From Geobacillus sp. 46C-IIa (GTDB lineage: Bacteria > Bacillota > Bacilli > Bacillales > Anoxybacillaceae), in NCBI RefSeq assembly GCF_014679505.1, contig NZ_CP061474.1:1642001-1706000 (forward strand): a stretch of 64,000 nt of DNA. Reading direction: 5' to 3'. The translations under genes and the position numbers were made by a program. This document shows, piece by piece, positions 8,646 through 16,930 of this stretch (positions within the stretch are counted from its first letter, which is position 1; every line of letters starts with the position of its first letter). The notes beneath the pieces were generated by a model, which did no database searches, had not been told where the DNA came from, and saw nothing but the letters and a program-made list of their open reading frames with translations.

Positions 8646-8717
8646 TCGTTTTTGTTTTCACCCTTCGCCAAAACCGGTACAATGAAATCATCTCAACAAC
8701 AAAAGAAGGGGAGAATG

Positions 8718-9893
8718 ATGAACGAATTGTACCATTTGCTCGTGCGAAATGATCGGGAACGGGAACTGTATGAACGAGCGCGGCACCTTGCTGAGCGGTT
8801 TGCATCGCGGGCGGCAGATTATGACGAACGGGCCGAATTTCCGTTCGCCGATTTTACTGATTTACAGGAAGCCGGATTTCTGTCTCTTACGGTCCCCGCC
8901 GAATACGGAGGCCAAGGGGTATCGCTTTATGAATTGGTGCTTGTGCAAGAAGTGCTTGCCCAAGGCAGCGGCGCCACCGCTTTGTCGTTCGGATGGCATG
9001 CGAGCATTCTGATGCGTCTGTTTTTGCTCCGCCGCTGGCCGGAATCGACACTCGCCCGATTGGCCGAAGAAGTCGTCCAACACCACGCGCTCATTAACAG
9101 CGCCCATTCCGAACGGGCGACCGGCAGCCCCGCGCGCGGCGGAAAACCGGAAACAAAGGCTGTTCTCCGCGATGGCCGCTTTGTGCTCCGCGGGCGCAAA
9201 GCGTTTGCCTCGTTAGCCCCAGCGTTAAATTACGTGCTGATTTCGGCCACCATCGAAGACAGCGGCGACGTCGGCGAATTCCTTGTGCCGATGGCCGCCG
9301 CAGGCGTCCGTATTGAGCCGACATGGAACACGCTCGGCATGCGGGCGACGCGCAGCGACGACCTCGTCCTTGAGGGCGTGGAAGTGGAAACGGATGCGCT
9401 CGTGGAAACGCTCGGGAAGTCAAATGAAACCGCACCGGCGCAAGGGTGGCTGTTGCACGTTCCAGCTTGTTACTTAGGCATCGCCATTGCTGCACGCAAT
9501 GAAGCGCTCCGCTTCGCGCAAACGTACCAGCCGAATACATTATCCCGTCCGATTGCCACAACGCCTGAAGTGCAGCGAAAAATCGCTGACATGGAATGGC
9601 GGCTCACCCACGCGCGTCATTTTCTATATGCGATCGCGGACCTATGGGACCGCTATCCGGAGAAACGAACCGAGATGAAAGAGGAGCTCGCCGCCGCCAA
9701 GCTGGTCGCCACGAATACCGCGCTCGAAGTTGTTGATGGAGCAATGCGCATCGTTGGCGGGCAAAGCTTGTTCGCTGACAGTCCGCTTGGGCGTTATTAC
9801 CGCGATGTCCGCGCCGGGCTGCACAATCCGCCCGCCGATGACTTGACGCTCGCATGGCTGGCCAAACGAGCGCTGTCTGATAGCGAACAATAA
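8718..9893 (+). CDS. acyl-CoA dehydrogenase family flavoprotein
   Basis: This 391-residue protein has the three-part acyl-CoA dehydrogenase fold. An N-terminal helical domain contains LTVPAEYGGQGVSLYE, a central barrel contains GRKAFASLAPALNYVLIS, and the C-terminal helices contain VDGAMRIVGGQSLFADSPLGRYYRDVRAGLHNPPADD. The last motif places an Arg at the FAD contact. The Glu base of straight-chain dehydrogenases is not obvious, so an atypical substrate (including Dsz/SfnB-like monooxygenation) is possible. AAGGGGAG at 8706 fits ATG 8718 best; ATG 8715 is the alternative. Confidence 0.8.
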   Translation: MNELYHLLVRNDRERELYERARHLAERFASRAADYDERAEFPFADFTDLQEAGFLSLTVPAEYGGQGVSLYELVLVQEVLAQGSGATALSFGWHASILMRLFLLRRWPESTLARLAEEVVQHHALINSAHSERATGSPARGGKPETKAVLRDGRFVLRGRKAFASLAPALNYVLISATIEDSGDVGEFLVPMAAAGVRIEPTWNTLGMRATRSDDLVLEGVEVETDALVETLGKSNETAPAQGWLLHVPACYLGIAIAARNEALRFAQTYQPNTLSRPIATTPEVQRKIADMEWRLTHARHFLYAIADLWDRYPEKRTEMKEELAAAKLVATNTALEVVDGAMRIVGGQSLFADSPLGRYYRDVRAGLHNPPADDLTLAWLAKRALSDSEQ

Positions 9894-9916
9894 AAGGGGC
9901 TTCTGTATGCAAGAAA

Positions 9917-9955
9917 CAAAAAAGCTGTCCTTCACACATGAGGACAGCTTTTTTA
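9917..9955. terminator. bidirectional terminator between acyl-CoA dehydrogenase and speE
   Basis: AGCTGTCC (9923-9930) pairs with GGACAGCT (9942-9949). A-rich sequence on the left and T-rich on the right make it work on both strands for the two converging genes. Confidence 0.88.
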
Positions 9956-9960
9956 TCGAA

Positions 9961-10836
9961 TTACTTCGCCTCAAGCGCCGAACGCAAAAATTCCGGCAAG
10001 GCAAAACATTGGCGGAAGACGGCGTCATTAACGTATTTCGTGTCGTTGGGAATCGCCGTTTGCGCTGGGAAATCGAGCGGCCGTTTCGAACCGATCGTAA
10101 AGCTCCACAGCCCGCCCGGGTACGTCGGCACGACCGCCGTGTACACGAGCACGTGCGGGAACAGTTCACGAATGTTGCGGTATGTGCGTGTTAAAATATC
10201 CAAATGGAAAATCGGAGATTGGCTTTGGCACACCATGAGCCCGTCCTCTTTTAATGAACGGCGCACATTGGCGTAAAACTCCGGCGAAAACAGCGCTTCA
10301 GCCGGGCCGACCGGATCGGATGAGTCGATCATCACGACGTCGTACGCGCCTTCTTTTTCTTGTACAAACGCGACGCCGTCGCCGTAAATAAACTGCACCC
10401 GCGGGTCGGATAAGTTGCCGGAGACGGCCGGCAAATGTTCTTTGCACGCCCGGACGACCTTTTCGTCAATTTCAACCATGTCGATGGTCTCCAAACGGGC
10501 GTACTTAGCCGCTTCGCGGGCCGCTCCACAGTCGCCGCCGCCAATGATGAGCGCTCGTTTTGCGTCCGGGTGGAACTGCAGCGGCACGTGTGTGATCATT
10601 TCGTTATAAATATGACCATCGATCGAGGTCGTTTGCACGACGCCGTCAAGAACAAGCATGCGGCCGAAATCATACGAATCCAAAATCATGACATGCTGGT
10701 ACTCGGACGGCTCGGCAAAGATCACCTCTTTGATGCGATAGCTGATTTTTAAATTGTCGCGGTCATCTTCGGTGAGCCAAAGCTCCCTGTTGTCCCAATG
10801 TAAATAAGGTGGTAAGGCGTTTCCTTGGTGTTTCAT
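9961..10836 (-). CDS. speE: polyamine aminopropyltransferase (spermidine synthase)
   Basis: This 291-residue cytoplasmic enzyme transfers an aminopropyl group from decarboxylated SAM to putrescine or a related amine. A short N-terminal beta domain (LWLTEDD...) precedes a Rossmann methyltransferase-like core: LIIGGGDCGAAREAAKY for the cofactor, DMVEIDEKVVRACKEHLP, and MIDSSDPVGPAEALFSPEFY with the catalytic Asp residues. The motif set is canonical. ATG 10836 is preceded by AAAGGAGGT. A second SpeE-type domain occurs in the fused protein at 36301. In thermophiles agmatine can replace putrescine, so the amine acceptor is unproven. Confidence 0.92.
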   Translation of the reverse strand: MKHQGNALPPYLHWDNRELWLTEDDRDNLKISYRIKEVIFAEPSEYQHVMILDSYDFGRMLVLDGVVQTTSIDGHIYNEMITHVPLQFHPDAKRALIIGGGDCGAAREAAKYARLETIDMVEIDEKVVRACKEHLPAVSGNLSDPRVQFIYGDGVAFVQEKEGAYDVVMIDSSDPVGPAEALFSPEFYANVRRSLKEDGLMVCQSQSPIFHLDILTRTYRNIRELFPHVLVYTAVVPTYPGGLWSFTIGSKRPLDFPAQTAIPNDTKYVNDAVFRQCFALPEFLRSALEAK

Positions 10837-10917
10837 TGTTACCTCCTTTAGTCTTGCGGATTTTCTCACACCTTTCTAATCTTAATATATTATGCGAAAT
10901 GTGGCAAACAAAGGGGA

Positions 10918-11067
10918 TTAGCGGCCGGTGCCGGATGTGTTCATCCCGCCGCCCATATTGGACGACTGGTTGCGTTTTTCCGGCCGCTCGTCGTTACCGC
11001 CGCAGCCGGCGCAAAGGCTGATCGCCAACGCACTAATGGCGGCCAGCGACACCCATCGTTTTCGCAT
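10918..11067 (-). CDS. small lipoprotein, unknown function
   Basis: This 49-residue precursor has a basic N-terminus (MRKRW), a hydrophobic segment and a clear lipobox, LCAGC. The predicted mature part is only about 30 residues, rich in Asn, Gly and charged residues, ending MNTSGTGR. AGGAGGAAAAG precedes ATG 11067. It starts 26 nt after the FAD oxidoreductase stop and is probably co-transcribed. It should be anchored to the outer face of the membrane. No function can be inferred. Confidence 0.65.
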   Translation of the reverse strand: MRKRWVSLAAISALAISLCAGCGGNDERPEKRNQSSNMGGGMNTSGTGR

Positions 11068-11092
11068 CTTTTCCTCCTCCTTTCGTTTTTCA

Positions 11093-12430
11093 TCATCCGC
11101 CGAAGCGGCGGGCGACGACCGCTGCCGCCCACTGTCCGGACAAGACCGCCCCTTCCATCGTCGCAAAGTATGGCTGGCGCGTATAGTCTCCTGCTAGCGT
11201 CAAACCAGGTACATCGGTTTGTTGCCCCGGGCGCAAGTGGTCATAGCCGGGAGCGAGCGAATGAAAATCTTCCGGATGGGAAACGACCCGGCTTTGCCTC
11301 ACATGCCCGCCAAGCGGCAAGCCAATCGTGTCGGCGCCCGCATAGACTTGGGAAAGAATCGCTTCCTCGCTCGCATTGATCCATCGCTCTGGGTCGCCGA
11401 TAATGATCGACAAACGCCCCGGCACATGGCGAAATGTCGTCCGCGACTGCTCCGCGAAGCTAGAAAGCACCGTCTCTGGGGCAAATGTTGTGCGATCGTG
11501 CGGACGCGACGGTTGATCCATCTCCAACTGCACGGTGACCGCCGGCATCGTCGGCAGCGCAAACAGCGAAGCGAAAGACGGACGGGACAAAAAATGCGGT
11601 GCAAGCAGCCGCTTGGCCGCTCCAAGGGAAGTAGCCACCACCGTTTCCTTCGCCCGAATGGGTTCGCCTCGAACGATGACGCCAGATACGCGGCCATGTT
11701 CGACAAGAAGCTGCTCGACACAAACACCGGTTTGCACGTCGCCGCCATGCCGCTCGATGGCTTCAGCGATCGGCTTCATCATGACTTCTGTCATGCCGCC
11801 TAAAAAGGCGCCGATTTGCATGCGATAAAACCTTGGAACGGCTGGGCGCATCAGACCGAAAAAGACGTAGGCGGAAAACCGCTCGATCGGCAGAAAGAAA
11901 ATGCCAGTCGTCAGTGGCTTTACTAGCCATGTCACCGCCTCCGAGGACACGCCGCATTGCCGAGCATAATCGAGCACGCTGAGGCGGTCGAGCTCGTGCG
12001 GGCGGACGAGCGAATCATACAGTCCCCTGATGAAAAAGGGAAGAAGAGACAGCTTTCCCATCGGGCCGATCAAGTCGTTGTTGGCCGCCAGCCCGCGTAA
12101 AAAACGAAGCGGTGCATACACCGGGGCGATGCCAAACGTTCCTTGTGTCCGCCTGTCCTTTAATATATCGATCTCCCGCTCCCAGTAAAAAATGTCATTC
12201 GGCGATACGCCAACGCTCTCAAGCAGGCGAGGGAGGGCCCGGTAGTAGCCGATCATCCGATGGAAACCGGACTCAACAAGCATCCCGTTTTCTTCCCACG
12301 ACGAGGTGCGCCCGCCGATAACCGGTTCGCGCTCAAGCACAAGCACACGATGACGGCGGCGGACGAGCTCCCAGGCGCAGGCAAGACCGGCCAGCCCAGA
12401 GCCGATGACAATCACTTCGTACCTATTCAT
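11093..12430 (-). CDS. FAD-dependent amine oxidase / phytoene desaturase-like oxidoreductase
   Basis: This 445-residue flavoprotein starts with YEVIVIGSGLAGLACAWELV, a Rossmann GxGxxG FAD-binding site, followed by LVLEREPVIGGRTSSW with the RxGGR-type motif. The C-terminus GLTLAGDYTRQPYFATMEGAVLSGQ is the FAD-binding closing motif shared by phytoene desaturases, HpnE-like squalene oxidases and protoporphyrinogen oxidases. No carotenoid, hopanoid or heme gene is adjacent, so the substrate is open. The small lipoprotein follows downstream. Confidence 0.8.
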   Translation of the reverse strand: MNRYEVIVIGSGLAGLACAWELVRRRHRVLVLEREPVIGGRTSSWEENGMLVESGFHRMIGYYRALPRLLESVGVSPNDIFYWEREIDILKDRRTQGTFGIAPVYAPLRFLRGLAANNDLIGPMGKLSLLPFFIRGLYDSLVRPHELDRLSVLDYARQCGVSSEAVTWLVKPLTTGIFFLPIERFSAYVFFGLMRPAVPRFYRMQIGAFLGGMTEVMMKPIAEAIERHGGDVQTGVCVEQLLVEHGRVSGVIVRGEPIRAKETVVATSLGAAKRLLAPHFLSRPSFASLFALPTMPAVTVQLEMDQPSRPHDRTTFAPETVLSSFAEQSRTTFRHVPGRLSIIIGDPERWINASEEAILSQVYAGADTIGLPLGGHVRQSRVVSHPEDFHSLAPGYDHLRPGQQTDVPGLTLAGDYTRQPYFATMEGAVLSGQWAAAVVARRFGG

Positions 12431-12484
12431 CGTTCTGTCTCCCTTCTCTACAGCGATGCTTGCTTATAGTGTGCCTGTCAACAG

Positions 12485-12521
12485 ACAAAATAAAACTCCC
12501 CGTCATTCGGACGGAGAGTGT
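12485..12521 (-). terminator. terminator of nsrR
   Basis: On the reverse strand ACTCTCCGTC and GACGGGGAGT pair around CGAAT (one mismatch) and are followed by TTTATTTTG. Confidence 0.75.
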
Positions 12522-12968
12522 TTATTGATTGCGCCGCTCCCCAAGCAAAGTGCGGAGCGACGTCCGATTTTCCAGCAAATCGGCAAGCGTATACGCATCG
12601 AGCACGCGCAAAAACGCCTCTAGCGCTTCGCGAAGGACGAAACGAAGGCGGCATGCAGGCGTCAAGACGCACTCATTGCCGTGGGCGGCAAAGCACTCGA
12701 CAAGCGACAAATTGTCTTCCGTCTCGCGGACGACCGCACCAATGATGATCTCCTCGGGCCGTTTTGCTAGGCGGATTCCGCCGTTGCGCCCCCGGATCGT
12801 TTCGATGTAACCAAGCTTGCCGAGCTCATGGACAATTTTGCTTAAATGATGCTCAGACAGCGAAAACGCAGTGGAAATTTCCTTAATGTTCGTTTTTTCG
12901 CCTTCATCAAGCGTCCCTAAAAACAAGAGGACGCGCAACGCGTATTCAGTGTAGTTGGTTAACTGCAT
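12522..12968 (-). CDS. nsrR: nitric-oxide-sensing Rrf2 repressor
   Basis: This 148-residue Rrf2 protein has a winged helix (MQLTNYTEYALRVLLFLG..., TIRGRNGGIRLAKRPEEI) and three conserved Cys within ECFAAHGNECVLTPACRL that would hold the NO-sensitive [4Fe-4S] cluster. It is divergent from hmp, the standard NsrR target, and two NsrR-like palindromes lie between them. ATG 12968 matches the usual NsrR N-terminus (MKLTNYT in B. subtilis as remembered); its SD is weak (GTGGACGG). The longer in-frame starts upstream, such as ATG 12989, are less likely. Confidence 0.9.
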   Translation of the reverse strand: MQLTNYTEYALRVLLFLGTLDEGEKTNIKEISTAFSLSEHHLSKIVHELGKLGYIETIRGRNGGIRLAKRPEEIIIGAVVRETEDNLSLVECFAAHGNECVLTPACRLRFVLREALEAFLRVLDAYTLADLLENRTSLRTLLGERRNQ

Positions 12969-13055
12969 ATCCGTCCACAACCTTTTATGCAACATGATCC
13001 ATTTTATTGTACCATACCCGCTTCGCACGGGGAATTGTGAACAATTTGTTAAAGA

Positions 13056-13070
13056 TGTATTTGAAATATT
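13056..13070. promoter_or_regulatory. NsrR-like operator, nsrR-proximal
   Basis: TGTATTTGAAATATT has arms TGTATTT and AAATATT, an imperfect version of the site at 13104. The two sites begin 48 bp apart in the nsrR-hmp gap. Confidence 0.55.
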
Positions 13071-13103
13071 GCTTTTTGTTGCCATCCATGTTTGAATAAA
13101 AGA

Positions 13104-13118
13104 TGTATTTTAAATACA
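13104..13118. promoter_or_regulatory. NsrR operator, hmp-proximal
   Basis: TGTATTTTAAATACA is a perfect 7-bp-arm palindrome with one central base, located 22 bp before the hmp start. It matches the A/T-rich NsrR site type described at Bacillus hmp. Confidence 0.75.
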
Positions 13119-13140
13119 CGTTTTGTGAGGGGATGGAACA

Positions 13141-14376
13141 ATGGCTACGATCACAACTTTACATCCGAAAACGATCGAAATCGTCAAATCGACCGTGCCG
13201 GTATTAGAAAAGCACGGGGAACAGATTACGAAACGGTTTTATGAACTCATGTTTTCTAATCATCCGGAGCTGCTGAATGTGTTTAACCATGCCAACCAAA
13301 AACAAGGGCGGCAGCAACGCGCTTTAGCTGCAGCGGTATATGCAGCGGCGCGCTATATCGATCAACTCGGCGCCATTTTGCCGGTCGTGCGGCAAATCGG
13401 CCATAAACACCGGAGCTTAGGCATCCAACCGGAACAATATCCGATTGTCGGAAAACATTTGTTGCTCGCCATCAAAGACGTGCTTGGCGACGCCGCCACT
13501 GACGAAGTGATTGCCGCATGGGCGGAAGCGTACGAAGCCATTGCCGCCGTTTTCATCCAAGTCGAGAAGGAGCTCTACGATGAAGCAGCGGCCAAACGCG
13601 GCGGCTGGCGCGGATTCCGCCGTTTTGTCGTCGCCAAAAAAGTGAAAGAAAGCGACGTCATTACGTCGTTTTATTTCGAACCGGAAGATGGGGACGCCAT
13701 CAGCGATTATTTGCCAGGCCAATACGTCAGCGTCAAACTGTCGATTCCAGGCGAAACGTACACGCACATCCGTCAGTACAGCTTATCAGATGCACCTGGA
13801 AAAGGGTATTACCGCATCAGCGTCAAACGGGAAGGAGCGACGGCTGAAAAACCGGCTGGCATTGTGTCAAACTACTTGCATGACCATATCCAAGAAGGCG
13901 ATGTGCTTGAAGTAAGCGCCCCGGCCGGCGACTTTACGCTTGATCTCACCAAAGAAACGCCGGTCGTCTTTATAAGCGGCGGCGTCGGCATCACTCCGCT
14001 TTTGAGCATGGCAAGTACGCTGGCCATCCGGCAGCCCAACCGCCAAGCGACTTTCCTTCAAGCGGCTCTCAATGGCCGCATGCAAGCGTTCGATCAAGAG
14101 TTGCAAGCTTTAGCGGAAAATCCGGCATTTTCATATCACATTTGTTACGAGTTCCCGTCCGATGAAGACCGGAAACACCCACATTTTCGCAAAGAAGGGC
14201 GGATCGATTTGAAATGGATGCAAACGGTCATTCCATCCAAAGATGCTGACTTTTACTTCTGTGGCCCGGTGCCATTTATGAAAACCGTCTACCGTGCTCT
14301 GAAACAATGGGGCGTGCCGGAGGAGCGCATCCATTACGAATTTTTCGGCCCGGCCGGCGATTTGACCAAAGACTGA
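13141..14376 (+). CDS. hmp: flavohemoglobin, nitric oxide dioxygenase
   Basis: This 411-residue protein detoxifies NO to nitrate using O2 and NAD(P)H. The N-terminal globin (1-140) has KRFYELMF with B10 Tyr near 34 and IGHKHRSLGI with the proximal heme His near 90. The FAD domain carries RQYSLSDAPG, and the NAD domain carries VFISGGVGITPLLSM and FYFCGPVPFMK near the C-terminus. The length is standard. GTGAGGGGATGG precedes ATG 13141. It is expected to be derepressed by NO through NsrR. Confidence 0.95.
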   Translation: MATITTLHPKTIEIVKSTVPVLEKHGEQITKRFYELMFSNHPELLNVFNHANQKQGRQQRALAAAVYAAARYIDQLGAILPVVRQIGHKHRSLGIQPEQYPIVGKHLLLAIKDVLGDAATDEVIAAWAEAYEAIAAVFIQVEKELYDEAAAKRGGWRGFRRFVVAKKVKESDVITSFYFEPEDGDAISDYLPGQYVSVKLSIPGETYTHIRQYSLSDAPGKGYYRISVKREGATAEKPAGIVSNYLHDHIQEGDVLEVSAPAGDFTLDLTKETPVVFISGGVGITPLLSMASTLAIRQPNRQATFLQAALNGRMQAFDQELQALAENPAFSYHICYEFPSDEDRKHPHFRKEGRIDLKWMQTVIPSKDADFYFCGPVPFMKTVYRALKQWGVPEERIHYEFFGPAGDLTKD

Positions 14377-14396
14377 TGAACAGCTGCTCATCGAAG

Positions 14397-14428
14397 AGGC
14401 ATCTCCCATTCAGGGAGGTGCTTTTGTT
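14397..14428 (+). terminator. terminator of hmp
   Basis: GCATCTCCC and GGGAGGTGC pair around ATTCA (one G-T pair), followed by TTTTGTT. Confidence 0.78.
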
Positions 14429-14519
14429 ATGGCGGACATGCACATTTCCCTGTTGGCAAATCCGCCAATTTTTTGTATGATGGAAACTAAATAACGGCAA
14501 GAAAAGGGAGAGACAACGG

Positions 14520-15422
14520 ATGAGCACATTTCGCCAACATCGCTGGCAATCGTTTTTACAAGGTTATGAACACCGCGCCCGGCTGCTCATTTCCTGTCCG
14601 GACCGCCCCGGCATCGTTGCAGCGGTCACCTCATTTCTTTATGAGCATGGGGCAAATATTGTCGAATCAAGCCAATACTCGACCGATCCGGAAGGCGGAA
14701 CGTTTTTCCTTCGCTTGGAGTTTGACTGCTTAAACGTCGCCGATCGGAAAGAAGAGATTGAAGCAGCGTTTGCCCCGATTGCCGAGGAATTCGGCATGAC
14801 GTGGCGGCTTCGGCTGCATAACGACATTCGGCGGGTCGCCATTTTTGTCTCGAAAGCGGAACATTGTTTGCTTGAACTGCTTTGGCAATGGCAAGCAGGC
14901 GAACTGATTGCCGATATCGCCCTTGTCATCAGCAATCACCCCGACTTGCGCGACGCGGTCGAGCCGCTTGGGATCCCGTATGTACATATTCCGGTGACGA
15001 AAGAAACGAAACCCGACGCAGAAGCCAAACAAGTCCGCCTGCTTCGCGACTATCGGATCGATACGATTGTGCTCGCCCGTTACATGCAAATTTTATCGCC
15101 GGCGTTTGTCGCTGAATTTCCTGGGCGAATCATCAACATTCACCACTCATTTTTGCCGGCGTTTATCGGCGCGCGGCCGTACGAGCGGGCCTATGAACGC
15201 GGCGTCAAGCTGATCGGCGCCACGTCCCATTACGTCACCGATGATTTAGACGAAGGGCCGATCATTGAACAAGACGTCGCCCGCGTTGATCACCGCCATC
15301 ATCCTGACGATTTGAAACGGATCGGCCGCCTAATCGAAAAAACGGTGCTCGCACGGGCGCTCAGATGGCATTTGGAAGACCGGGTCATCATTCACGGCAA
15401 CAAAACGATCGTGTTCTATTGA
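14520..15422 (+). CDS. purU: formyltetrahydrofolate deformylase
   Basis: This 300-residue enzyme hydrolyses 10-formyl-THF to THF and formate, balancing the one-carbon pool. An N-terminal ACT domain (LLISCPDRPGIVAAVTSFLYEHGANIVESSQYS) precedes a formyltransferase-like catalytic domain. ARYMQILSPAFVAEFPGRIINIHHSFLPAFIGARPYERAYERGVKLIGATSHYVTDDLDEGPIIEQD contains the catalytic Asn/His/Asp set. The length is standard. AAGGGAG precedes ATG 14520. It lies between hmp and rtp without apparent operon partners. Confidence 0.94.
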   Translation: MSTFRQHRWQSFLQGYEHRARLLISCPDRPGIVAAVTSFLYEHGANIVESSQYSTDPEGGTFFLRLEFDCLNVADRKEEIEAAFAPIAEEFGMTWRLRLHNDIRRVAIFVSKAEHCLLELLWQWQAGELIADIALVISNHPDLRDAVEPLGIPYVHIPVTKETKPDAEAKQVRLLRDYRIDTIVLARYMQILSPAFVAEFPGRIINIHHSFLPAFIGARPYERAYERGVKLIGATSHYVTDDLDEGPIIEQDVARVDHRHHPDDLKRIGRLIEKTVLARALRWHLEDRVIIHGNKTIVFY

Positions 15423-15456
15423 AAGCGGGTGGGGGGAGGATGTTTCCTCTCCCGCA

Positions 15457-15465
15457 TGGTATAAT
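15457..15465 (+). promoter_or_regulatory. extended -10 promoter of rtp
   Basis: TGGTATAAT is a perfect extended -10 element 75 bp before the rtp start; no good -35 is seen. An inverted repeat (ATTCGC...GCGAAT with inner CTCA/TGAG, 15491-15512) follows in the leader just before the SD and could limit translation. Confidence 0.6.
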
Positions 15466-15540
15466 GAAAAGAAAGCGGAATCAAGCAGGAATTCGCGCTC
15501 AGTGAGGCGAATGAAACATCATTGAAGGGAGGACAAGCTC

Positions 15541-15915
15541 ATGGGAGAGAAACGGACGCCCAGCGGTTTTCTGTTAAAACAACGTGCGTTTTTAAAATTG
15601 TATTTGATCACCTTAACGGAGCAGGAGCGGCTGTACGGACTGAAGCTGCTTGATGTACTGCGCCAAGAGTTTAAGCCGTTCGGCTACCGGCCGAACCATT
15701 CGGAAGTGTACAAGGCGCTTCACGATTTGATCGAAGATGGCATTTTAAAGCAAGTGAAGCAGAAAAAAGAAGGGATGAAGTACCAGGAAGTCGTGTATTA
15801 CCGGTTCGCCGACGGAGGGCAAGAAAAAGCAAAGCTGTATAAACGCCAGCTGAAAGCAGAGCTTGATCGATGCGCGGCGCTCATTCGCAAGGCCATTGAG
15901 GACAACTACAGCTAG
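15541..15915 (+). CDS. rtp: replication termination protein
   Basis: This 124-residue winged-helix protein matches Bacillus RTP along its whole length as remembered. SGFLLKQRAFLKLYLITLTEQERLYGLKLLDVLRQEFKPFGYRPNHSEVYKALHDLIEDGILKQ includes the DNA-recognition helix, and the C-terminal KLYKRQLKAELDRCAALIRKAIEDN helix is the dimerisation helix. Dimers bind polar Ter sites and stop forks by blocking the replicative helicase. GGGAGG precedes ATG 15541. In B. subtilis Ter sites lie directly upstream of rtp; none is recognisable here in 15423-15540. Confidence 0.95.
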   Translation: MGEKRTPSGFLLKQRAFLKLYLITLTEQERLYGLKLLDVLRQEFKPFGYRPNHSEVYKALHDLIEDGILKQVKQKKEGMKYQEVVYYRFADGGQEKAKLYKRQLKAELDRCAALIRKAIEDNYS

Positions 15916-16044
15916 GAGCGCCCTTGTTTTTTCTTTTTATATTATTTACATAATATAATTATGGTTTATTTCGTTTGTTTTGCGTCCTGACAGGTGATTT
16001 AGTAGAATGAGAGGGGAAGATGGCAACAGAGAGGAAGGCATCCA

Positions 16045-16920
16045 ATGATGACATGGCCCTTAGTTGTAACAAAAGAAATGGAAAAGCGAAAAGAACAGTT
16101 CCGCCACGATCCGGATCGGGCGTTGATTGGGTCCGGCGGGTATACGGCCGAAGACGAGGCCATTATCCATGATGCGGCAGTCGCGCTTGCGCTTGGAAAA
16201 AACGTGCTCTTAAAAGGCCCGACCGGGTCAGGCAAAACGCGGCTTGCTGAAACATTGTCCGCACTGTTCGGGCAGCCCATGCATAGCATCAACTGCTCTG
16301 TCGACCTAGACGCCGAAGCGCTGCTCGGGTTTAAGACGATTGTGCACCGCAGCGGCCAGGCGGTGATCGATTACGTTCCCGGCCCGGTCATTCAAGCGAT
16401 GACAAAAGGCCATTTATTATATATTGATGAAATCAACATGGCCAAACCAGAAACGCTCCCGATTTTAAACAGTGTGCTTGATTACCGGCGTCGGCTCACC
16501 AACCCGCTCACTGGGGAGGTCGTGCAGGCGAAGCCGACGTTTGGCGTCATCGCGGCGATCAATGAAGGCTACATCGGCACCGTGCCGCTCAATGAAGCGT
16601 TAAAAAACCGGTTTGTCGTCATCGATGTGCCATACGTGCAAGGAGCGACGTTAAAATCAGTGCTGTTGGCGCAAACTACATTAACGGACGAAACGTTGAT
16701 TAATCGTTTCGTTAGTCTGTCAGCCGATTTGCTTACACAGGTGCGAAACGGACAAATTGCCGAAGAAGCCGCCTCGGTGCGCGCCTTGCTCGATGCGTGC
16801 GATTTGGCGGCGCATATGCCTCCATTGCGCGCGATTGAACGAAGCATTGTCGATAAGCTCGATGACGAGCGGGAACGGGCAGCGGTGCGCAACATCGCTG
16901 AAACATGGTTTGACGAGTAG
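16045..16920 (+). CDS. yojN: MoxR-type AAA+ ATPase (YojN-like)
   Basis: This 291-residue AAA+ protein has Walker A GPTGSGKT, Walker B LLYIDEIN and the arginine-bearing [16 protein letters not shown] segment. It belongs to the MoxR/NorQ/CbbQ group, whose members act as chaperones with a VWA-domain partner to insert cofactors or activate an enzyme. The partner is encoded 10 nt downstream. The pair corresponds to B. subtilis yojN-yojO, which also lies near the terminus as remembered. The client protein is unknown. ATG 16045 follows AGAGAGGAAGG. Confidence 0.85.
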   Translation: MMTWPLVVTKEMEKRKEQFRHDPDRALIGSGGYTAEDEAIIHDAAVALALGKNVLLKGPTGSGKTRLAETLSALFGQPMHSINCSVDLDAEALLGFKTIVHRSGQAVIDYVPGPVIQAMTKGHLLYIDEINMAKPETLPILNSVLDYRRRLTNPLTGEVVQAKPTFGVIAAINEGYIGTVPLNEALKNRFVVIDVPYVQGATLKSVLLAQTTLTDETLINRFVSLSADLLTQVRNGQIAEEAASVRALLDACDLAAHMPPLRAIERSIVDKLDDERERAAVRNIAETWFDE

Positions 16921-16930
16921 GGGGCGGCGC

